Source: Branchinecta lynchi
Taxonomy: Eukaryota > Arthropoda > Branchiopoda > Anostraca > Branchinectidae
NCBI GenBank assembly: GCA_023053575.1
Contig: JAKZAP010000007.1
Span: 17,389,508 to 17,453,507 of the forward strand
DNA length: 64,000 nucleotides
Reading direction: 5' to 3'
Shown: positions 56,377 through 64,000 of the stretch, piece by piece
How positions within the stretch are numbered: position 1 is the stretch's first letter
How the letters are laid out: each line of letters starts with the position of its first letter
Position numbers and translations under genes: made by a program
The notes under the pieces: generated by a model
Seen by the model: the letters and a program-made list of their open reading frames with translations, nothing else
Databases searched by the model: none
What the model was told of the DNA's origin: nothing

Positions 56377-58265
56377 TTTTTTCAGTTGAATATTCTGTTC
56401 TTGATCTCACAATACCACAGTAATCTCATTGTGAGACCTTTCGGTTGGGTTGGTAGTTGTAAGCTATTTCATAAGGCGGCAGGATTTTGTGGGATCTAAA
56501 AACGGCACTTACAATGGCACTACAAACTGCAAAAAATTTCTCTGAGGGGCCTTACTAGTAGTTTTAATCGGTGGAAAGGTGCATCACTTATGTTGGGCCG
56601 TAGGTTCAGCATTTTAGCCACACTAAAATCTAAAATTTGGGTGGGAGGAAGTTGAAGTTTGGCGGAAAATGCAAGTTGAAAAAAAATTAGTTGCCGAGGC
56701 ACTCGGGTTACATTCGCCTTGAGTGCAGTAGTATCAAGCTGCTTGGGTGTCACTGAGGAGAAAGCTGAAATGAAGGACCTGCTTGGTGACATTGCTGTTG
56801 TGAACAACCTTTTGCTTAATCTCGGTAAAAATTGGCGGTAATGTGTCATCAAACCTGTGTAATGTTTCACCTGTAGCGCCATATTTCCCATCCAAAGCTC
56901 CCAAGTCAACAACCTCAACAAGGTATGCTATTAATGAGCTAACTTTGAAGACATCAAGCTTCCCAATGAAAAATTTGTCCAAAATAGTAGTACGAAGTTG
57001 TACAGAAAAGTAGCATGCAGTACGAACTGATGCTACTACATATTTATATGTCAAGGCTACCTTGTCAGTTGTCAGTGCATTCTACTTTATGTTACAACTA
57101 GCAAGACTGGATGCTACTATAGTAAGACAGGATGCTAGATACTACTGCTTAAGATTGGCCCAGTCTGAAATCATAGCATTATTTACTATTACATAAAAAT
57201 ACATTCAACTTTTTCATAAAGCTATCATGTAACTTTGCAGTCTGTAAATTTTTCATTGGGTATATGTCAGCGCTGGGGTGGTCTATCTGCCACAGATGCA
57301 TGATCATAGGCAAATTGGGGTATACCATCAGCTTCAAATAGCCTCTGCCTACTCCTTTAACCTGTGCTGGCTAGCACTATTGACTAAAATTAATTTTGAA
57401 TGATTGTTCTGTGGATTTAAGTCAAATTGTCAATAAATTCTACAGTTAGAGTTTTAAGAAGCATATCTACAGTTTTTGGGGATGATGCGTTATGATATGA
57501 GCACTGGTATGGTGGAGCAAGGGCACAAAAGCCTACCAGTCTGCAAAAAAACTTGATTTTGTATGTCCCATATCATATACTGGGTATATCATTCATTTGG
57601 CATGCTCTTTTTCTAAGTCATTGTGCCCCAACCTTGAGCACCAGTGCTCATACCTTGGGGCGTATCCTAATTTAAGAGAAAGCATATCCTAAAATCATAG
57701 ATTTGAGGCAGCACACATATTTAGTTTCTGGAGCTTTGGGATCCTATCTTAGAAAAGAACCCCGAACTCAGATTCAAAACTAAAAAAAATAAAAATAAAT
57801 GCAATTTCTATACTTAGTCTGTGCTTGGACAGCTCCCAGAACTTGAATATTCCTGCAGATGTAACAGAAGTAGAAGTGCGTGAACAGCTCCCAGAACTCC
57901 AGAACTTGAATATTCAACAGCTCCCAGAACTTGAATATTCCTTCAGATGTAACAGAAGTAGAAGAAGAGGGCTGGAGTGCAGCAGAGAAATTGCTTGGTT
58001 TACTGTAATTTACCTTTTACCATACCGTATGCAGTTTTAAGTGCATCACTAAAATATAGGTTATATCTTTCTATTCTATCAGTAGTGCAGGCCCTTCCCA
58101 TATGTTGAAACCAGATGCGGGACATCTGTTGGAATGTCCGGGGGCTAGTTCGATCATAAAAAATATCACTGTTGAGACAAAATCACTATAATCCACAGCA
58201 AATCTTGGCCAGCATGGACTTAGCTCCTACATTTCGTTTTTTATCGTTTACTTCATTGTAATACT
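56377..58265. other. Mostly unassigned, with two minus-strand open frames
   Basis: Overlapping minus-strand frames at 56734-57054 (KFFIGKLDVFKVSSLIAYLV) and 56520-56921 (KQLDTTALKANVTRVPRQL) could be a frame-shifted exon relic, but I recognise neither. At 57830-57975 the text cagctcccagaacttgaata is repeated three times locally. No other feature is seen. Confidence 0.35.
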
Positions 58266-58595
58266 CAGAGGCGTTACTAGCCAAAATGTTTGGGGGGGGG
58301 GGGGGGACGAGGCATTTACCGACTGGCTGGTAATTTTTACCGACTGTTTCTGCAGAAAAACAACCGTTTTCAAAAATAAAAAATTACATTTTTGAAAAAA
58401 ATCGACTGAGAAAAATCGAATTTTGACGAAAAATCGACTAATTTTCAGAAAAACCAACTGTTTTCATGAAAAAAATCAACTGTTTTGACGAAAAATCGCG
58501 GCGCTCCGCGACCACTCGGTTATTTTTACCGACTGGACGACAGCATTGGGGGGGGGGGGGGGTGTCCTCCCCCCTCCCTAGTCGTGACGCCCCTG
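58266..58595 (+). mobile_element. 330-bp hAT-like MITE (family F), intact
   Basis: Starts cagaggcgttactagcc, ends gtcgtgacgcccctg, flanked by exact 8-bp duplication gtaatact (58258-58265 and 58596-58603). Body as in 21010-22076 without the nested element. G runs at about 58291-58304 and 58549-58562. Confidence 0.9.
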
Positions 58596-58729
58596 GTAAT
58601 ACTAGATGAAATGTACCGCAGCATGAATGGGCGTAACACTGTTCGAAGTGCCCAAGGCAGCTAATTGCTCCAGGGATTGTTCTAAAGTTGAGGGTCCATA
58701 CCATCCATATTTTCAAAGTCTCAGTCTGG

Positions 58730-60107
58730 TTTTTTGGGATCCCAGAACGTAAGTGGAGGGATACCTATGACATGGCCAAAGTTGTCGGTCCGTCCGTCTG
58801 TAAGCACAATAACTCTCGAAGGGAATTAGATATTTTGATGAAACTTGGTGTAGGGGTTCGTTGGGTCAAGGGTAAGGTCGAGTTTGTTGATAGGCTTTGT
58901 AGCCCTATAGTTAGGGGTGGGGGAGGGGGTTTAAGGGGCAAGCAAAATATTTTCAAACAGCTAATGAGACAGTCGATTATGAGGTAAGAAGACCTGCTGA
59001 ACATGATGGTGAAAACCATTTTCTCGCCTGACGAGTATTTCGCCCGGAATCCGGCCAAAACCGTAAAGTTTGTTAAAAGTAAAAGTTTTATTTGAAGTTG
59101 ATTGGATGCTCGATCTAGAGGTAAGAAGACATGCTGAACACGATGGTGAAAACAATTTTTTCGCCGGACAAGTAGTTAGCCCGGAATCCGGCACAAACCG
59201 GAAAGTCTGTTAAAAGTAAAGGTTTTATTTGAAGTTGATTAGATGTTCGGTTTAGGGGTGCTGAACACGATGGTGAAAACCATTTTCTCGCCGGGCAATT
59301 AGTTCGCTCGGAATCCGGCCAAAACCGGAAAATTGTTAAAAGTATTTGTAGTTGATTAGATATCCGATTTAAGGGTAAGAAGAGATGCTTAATCCATGTA
59401 TGACAATCATTTTTTACCCGGACATACAGTTCGCCCGAAATCCGGCTGGAACCGGAAAATTTGTTATAAGTTAAATTTTAATTTGAAGTTGATTAGATGT
59501 TGGGTTTAGGGGTAGGAAGACATGCTGAACACGACGGTGAAAACCATTTTCTCGCCGGGCAAGTATTTGGTCCGAAATCCGGCCAAAACCGGAAAAATGG
59601 TTAAAAATATCTGTAGTTGATTAGACATCCGATTTAGGGGTAAGAAGAGATGCTGAATCCGTGTATGACAATCACTTTTTACTGGACATATAGTTCGCCC
59701 GGAATCCGGCTGGAACCGGAAAACTTGTTACAAGTTAAATTTTAATTTGAAGTTGATTAGATGTTCGATATAGGGGAAAGAAGATACGCTGAGTTCGTTT
59801 TTTAGTTTCTTTTTTTTTGCTGGACAGGCGGTTCCGGAATTCGGCCGAAACTGGGAAATTGGCAGAAGTAAGGCAGGAAGTTTTTGTCAAAACAGATATT
59901 ACTTATAGGGGTAAACACAAACATGCTGAATCCATATCTGAACTTGGTTTTCTCAGATGATTAGCTTTTTGGCCTTAACCTGTTTCTGAATTTTAATAGT
60001 AAAAATGTTCAAGGAGTCTGGCGAAGACTGGATCTGGCGAAGAGAAGACCCAATTGTCTGGATCAAATATTGAATTTTTGGGATCCCATCGAAACCTTTG
60101 GTCTTGT
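58730..60107 (+). mobile_element. Family A element, copy 5
   Basis: GGGATCCC at 58736-58743 and near 60080, ending tttggtcttg. Eight or so units, with a repeated pair of unit types near 59350-59460 and 59600-59740, showing internal duplication of blocks larger than 137 bp. Confidence 0.85.
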
Positions 60108-60516
60108 TGTATGTTGTTTCTATGGTCTAGATGAAACAATGAGCTCTACACAGTAACTTCGATTATCACAGACAAAGTTTTTTTCAAAGTAGGCTGTGTA
60201 AAAATAAACTTGTGTAATTCACAATCATTCGATAATTTGTGACCTTTTAATCAATACAAAATGTCAAAACTATTCCTTTTCCCTGGGAGTGCTGAAGCTG
60301 GAAAAACTCGTGATGCCAATGTAGCTTTTGCCTAGAAAGAAAAAAAAAACATATGACGTGTCTATCTAAGTCACAATTCCACAGACAGAAAGTTGTGTAT
60401 GCCTGTTCGTTTTCTTGTCCTCAGAGCGTTTGTTTTATGCTTGTCAACACCATCACCATTTGGTTAAAGGGGCTCTTCAGGGTGGCTGAAGTTTGCAACT
60501 ATACAGACGAACTGAG
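60108..60516. other. Unassigned spacer between family A copies
   Basis: No gene recognised. A frame at 60353-60580 runs into family A copy 6 and is unsupported. Confidence 0.4.
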
Positions 60517-61574
60517 TTTGGGATCCCGAAACGCAAGTGATGCCTATGGCATCGCAAAAATTGTCCGTCTGTTAGCATGATGACTCTGGAAAGGGTTGAG
60601 ATATTTTGTTAAAATTTGACACGATGACTCTTTGGGTCAAAGTATAGTTCGAAGGTGGGCTCTGTAGTGCTATATTTATGGGTGGGGCAGGGGTTTCAAA
60701 TTAAGGGAGGACGAAAAATATGTTTCAAGCTAGTTGATTCAGAGGTGAGGAGACATGCTGAATCCAAATATGAAAATAGTTTCGCTGGACAAGTAGTTTA
60801 CTTGGAATCAGGCAAAAAGCGGATATTTTGGGAAAAGTAAGAGTTGTATCTGAAGTTGATTAGATGTTTGATTCAGGGGTAGGAGCACATGCTGATTTCT
60901 GAATATGAAAATTATTTTCACGCCGGATATGTAGTTCGCGCTGAATCTGGGAATTTAGCATGAAGTTTTAAACTAAGCGATACATATTGAGGAGATATAC
61001 TGTTGCAACTTTCGATCATACTAATGATAAACAAAAATGTGTATGCGATCAGTCTACTAAATCTGCCAAACGGCATTTGCTGGTTCGAAAAGTCAGAGTG
61101 CATCCGGCAAGGATCTGGTAACAGTTTAATAAAAATTTGTTGACCGATTTTCGAGTCTCTACCCTGCCCTTTATCCATAAAAGCGAAAGCTCTGCGTCGA
61201 TGACGTAATATCTTACACCTAGCGCTCTGGGTTTAAATGGCAGTAGGCACTAGGCAGATAGGCAGTCTGTCGCAGAGTAAAAGTGCAATTCGGCAACCAT
61301 GGTATCAGTTACACTGGTATGAGTTACCAATGTATCAGTTACAATCGTGTCAGTTACCAAGGTATCAGTCATCACGGTACAAGCTACGATGATATCAGTT
61401 ACCGTGGCATTAGTTACCATGGTGTATATTTATCAGTGTAAGAATCTCAGCAACAAGTAAACATTCAATAGTACAAATTTACAAGGAGTCTGGCGAAGAC
61501 CAGATATCTAGAAGATCCAGTTGTCTGGATCAAATATGAAATTTTGGGATCCAGTCGAAACCTTTGGTCTTGTT
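60517..61574 (+). mobile_element. Family A element, copy 6, diverged
   Basis: GGGATCCC at 60520-60527 and gggatcc near 61547, ending tttggtcttg. The middle is replaced: only three diverged units remain (60650-60960), followed by unrelated sequence with a 15-bp minisatellite. Confidence 0.75.
61299..61432 (+). repeat. 15-bp minisatellite
   Basis: About nine degenerate copies of ggtatcagttaccat. In one frame it encodes a VSVTx repeat broken by a stop, so coding is not supported. Confidence 0.85.
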
Positions 61575-63541
61575 CAAATTCACGATACTTGCAGCCAAAA
61601 GCAGCAGACCAGCATGTAAATCACTGCAAAGTCTGTGTCAAACCTGGATAAACCTAGTCTTAATCTATCCTTCAACTCTTTCTTGAAATCTGGTTTCTAC
61701 CCTTTCAATTGTAGGTAATCATCAATACCAGCCAAAATTAGGGGCATGAAACAACCTTGTGCTAAATAGCAACCATTTGAACTTGAAAAAAGATAAAATG
61801 AGACACTGAAAATAGGATGAAATCATTGCAGTATGATATATAAACTGATAATTATTCAGTGATGATTCATTATCTCTGTATCCCGGCGTCACCGAACCGC
61901 ATCTAGGTGGTGAGCAGAGGGGCTAGACAGTTGCAAGTAAAAATCCAAAGAAATGGAGAGTATCTGCAGTTTTTCAGTGTTAATGGTACTTTCGTGGTCT
62001 CAGTAAACCTATCACCTAGAATTAGTTGGTGAAAAATGTATTTCCAGGATAAACACTCACCTATTTACTAAAGCTCTCTGTAGAACCAGTCAGCGGGGTT
62101 TAGCAAACATGGCTGTAGCTGTGAGTCTACACGTCTAGACACAATGCTGTGATGCACAGATGTACTACAGGTCAGAATCCTGGGCTTTACTTGGTAGATA
62201 CCATTAGGAATTATGTGCATCTATTGGCCAGACGTCACGTTTTCTGAATTTGCACCTGTAAAAAATTAGAGCATTTCAAGCAGCGTAGAAGTATTTCAAT
62301 GCGCTACACTATTGTCTTAGCTTTATAGCACATAAAGAAACAGTCTGACTGAATTTCAAGGAGAGTCGAACATGATTTCTAGATAGCTAAACCTTAGGCT
62401 GAAGAAATACTTATAAACTGAAAGTAGTTTCTTTTGTTTTCGTATGTTGTCGATTATTAGTCCTGGTTTAATTCTGAGACAATCATAGGATCTCAAATAA
62501 ATGGTCCGACTGTGTCAGACTAAATCACCGTAGTCAACGTTTGAGAGTTGTATTGGGATCCTGAACAGCTAGAAAAAAAAATTTGTTGTAAATGATTTTA
62601 CTCAACCCTCCAATATTGTTTTGTATTGTAGTTTTTAAGCTTCTTCATTGCTATCCCACAATTCACATTTATGCTATTCTCAAAACTATTCTCAAGACTT
62701 TACCCAAGTTGGAGTTAACCAGTCGGTTGTCTGTCTGTCAGGTTATGTCAGCAAGAATTTTCTGGTCAGAGAATGTCGCACAAATGTGATTCTAAAAGAA
62801 GGTTATAGTTTGTGACAAGTCTGGGGACCCTGACCTGATGCAAATATTTTTATTTACTCGAACAATCAATAATTTCTCATGTTTACTCAAGCTTTATGTG
62901 CAACCTACCTTACCATAATTGGTTTTGTTGTCTGTATGTCAGACCTAATCAGCCTGAACTGGAGTCTCTTTTTTTTTACCTAGTTACCTAGACTACAGTA
63001 AGCTATCACGCACATACCAGTTTGAGGCATCTTCGTCATTTTTTAGTGGTGGACATGCTGGCTCAACCCTTCTTGTACAGGACGGATACCTGACCTCGTT
63101 TTTATACTACCTCGATTTTTGCCGCGAAAATGTTAAAATGAAATGTACATGCTGTCCTGACAGTCAAGAGGCAAAATATGACTTTTTGAACAGTCATGTG
63201 TCCTCAAATATTCAAATTCTGTGCCTTTTCTTTGTTTTCAAGCTCTTTTGAAACGGGATTTTCTAGCTATTGACTTTGCTACTTTTTTCATTATTTTCTA
63301 GTCAATCGAGGTAAGGTTAGAATGAAGGGATCATGTTTGAAAAGAAAAATATTTGTAACAATAAGATTGAACCAATATTTATTTATCCAATATGTAAACA
63401 TTCAGTTAGCTTCAGTCTAGTGTGTTTGTCATATTTATTGGTTCCTTTTTAAACCAGATAAATTATTCTGAAGGAAAGACTTGTCTGAGGTTGGATACCC
63501 CTCCTATACCTCGAGAAGTTGAGGAGCGCCTGGTACAATTA
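61575..63541. other. Largely unassigned, apparently low in repeats
   Basis: This is the longest stretch without a recognised element. A short frame at 62592-62789 has no family signature. It may be intron or upstream sequence of the right-edge ORF. Confidence 0.4.
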
Positions 63542-63578
63542 CAGTGCTCCAGCACTGCCAGGCAGTGCTGGAGCACTG
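63542..63578. repeat. Perfect 37-bp palindrome
   Basis: cagtgctccagcactgc (63542-63558) is exactly inverted at 63562-63578 with the central c-a-g also self-complementary at its ends, leaving a one-base centre. It lies 61 bp before the ATG of the right-edge ORF. Confidence 0.95.
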
Positions 63579-63638
63579 CATTTTCGATAGTATCTGGCGT
63601 TAGTATCTGGCTGCCGTGCGAGCAAGATCAATTTACCA

Positions 63639-64000
63639 TGACGGAGTATATCTACTGCCCTGTATTGAACTTTGTGCAGCGAACCATGAAAAATGTGGAC
63701 ATAAAAAGTGAAACGATTGTGAGCACGGCCTCGAACTTCTTTGACAAAGATGCGATACGAGCAGCAGTGAAACTGCTCCAGGAAAATTTTGACAAAAATG
63801 TCGTGAAAGACAGAAGGACATCCATCCCAGTAGCCACAGTCGTGCAGGACATTATCTCAGCGCTTAGAGAACTCGACTCTAACACGGATTTCCAAACACG
63901 ATTCACAGTGTACGAGCCCTCGGAAGTCCCGACAGTGCCGCATGACCTCCTCACATCAATGACTTGTAAAGTGAACGAGTGTGGTGAAAAATTGACCTCT
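63639..64000 (+). CDS. Coding-like ORF, open at the right edge
   Basis: From the ATG at 63639 the frame stays open for 120 codons to the window end, with no stop. It reads MTEYIYCPVLNFVQRTMKNV, SETIVSTASNFFDKDAIRAA, VKLLQENFDKNVVKDRRTS, VVQDIISALRELDSN, then FTVYEPSEVPTVPHDLL and a CxxxxC pair (CKVNEC). The helical segment followed by an arginine-rich link and a second helical segment, then a proline-containing strand, resembles from memory N-terminal parts of uncharacterised retroelement ORF1-like proteins of marine invertebrates. The cytosine- and guanine-balanced codons contrast with the AT-rich surroundings. The reverse-strand frames 63633-63954 are shadows. Confidence 0.6.

Noticed and set aside
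63633..63954. Two minus-strand ORFs
   Set aside because: Shadows of the plus-strand edge ORF, which is open over the whole stretch.

Overview
The window is nuclear DNA of an animal, most likely a marine invertebrate; I cannot name the species. The evidence is one recognisable metazoan housekeeping exon (GEMIN2-like, with a splice donor), several LINE reverse transcriptases, a Penelope-like endonuclease fragment, hAT-like, CACTA-like and foldback elements, and microsatellite/tandem-repeat elements resembling the pearl or HINE type of mollusc and insect genomes. There is no operon structure, no bacterial gene and no CRISPR array. Most of the 64 kb is layered transposable-element debris; true host coding sequence is sparse.

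Layout. 496-7177: a decayed multi-kilobase gene of a repetitive, uncharacterised protein family with nuclease-like acidic motifs, split by about 4.2 kb of inserted tandem repeats (2223-6388). 7951-11575: a broken CR1/L2/Jockey-type LINE interrupted by a 1.3 kb GGGATCCC-ended element (family A); the LINE 3' tail resumes beyond it. 12419-19496: family B elements, a 2.4 kb foldback structure enclosing a Penelope-like GIY-YIG fragment, and a second family A copy. 20166-24636: an unidentified minus-strand exon-like ORF, then nested hAT-like elements with exact 8-bp target duplications. 25500-40440: many MITEs, a 1.7 kb foldback, a 719-bp element carrying a 167-bp unit three times without differences, and long unassigned stretches. 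40442-43295: two head-to-tail family B copies. 44151-44278: GEMIN2 first coding exon. 45049-45842: minus-strand LINE end. 46880-51034: an apparently intact two-ORF LINE inserted in a roughly 241-bp satellite. 52692-61574: four more family A copies, family B debris and a hAT-like MITE. 63639-64000: a coding-like ORF running off the right edge, preceded by a 37-bp palindrome.

The only plausible intact protein producers are the LINE at 46917-50835, the GEMIN2 exon and the right-edge ORF. The elements do not form a pathway; what links them is nesting. Elements sit inside elements at 2223-6388, 9904-11236, 21333-22037, 30990-31034 and 46880-51034, which gives a readable order of insertion. All family assignments come from reading the sequence and recalled family features; no database search was run.
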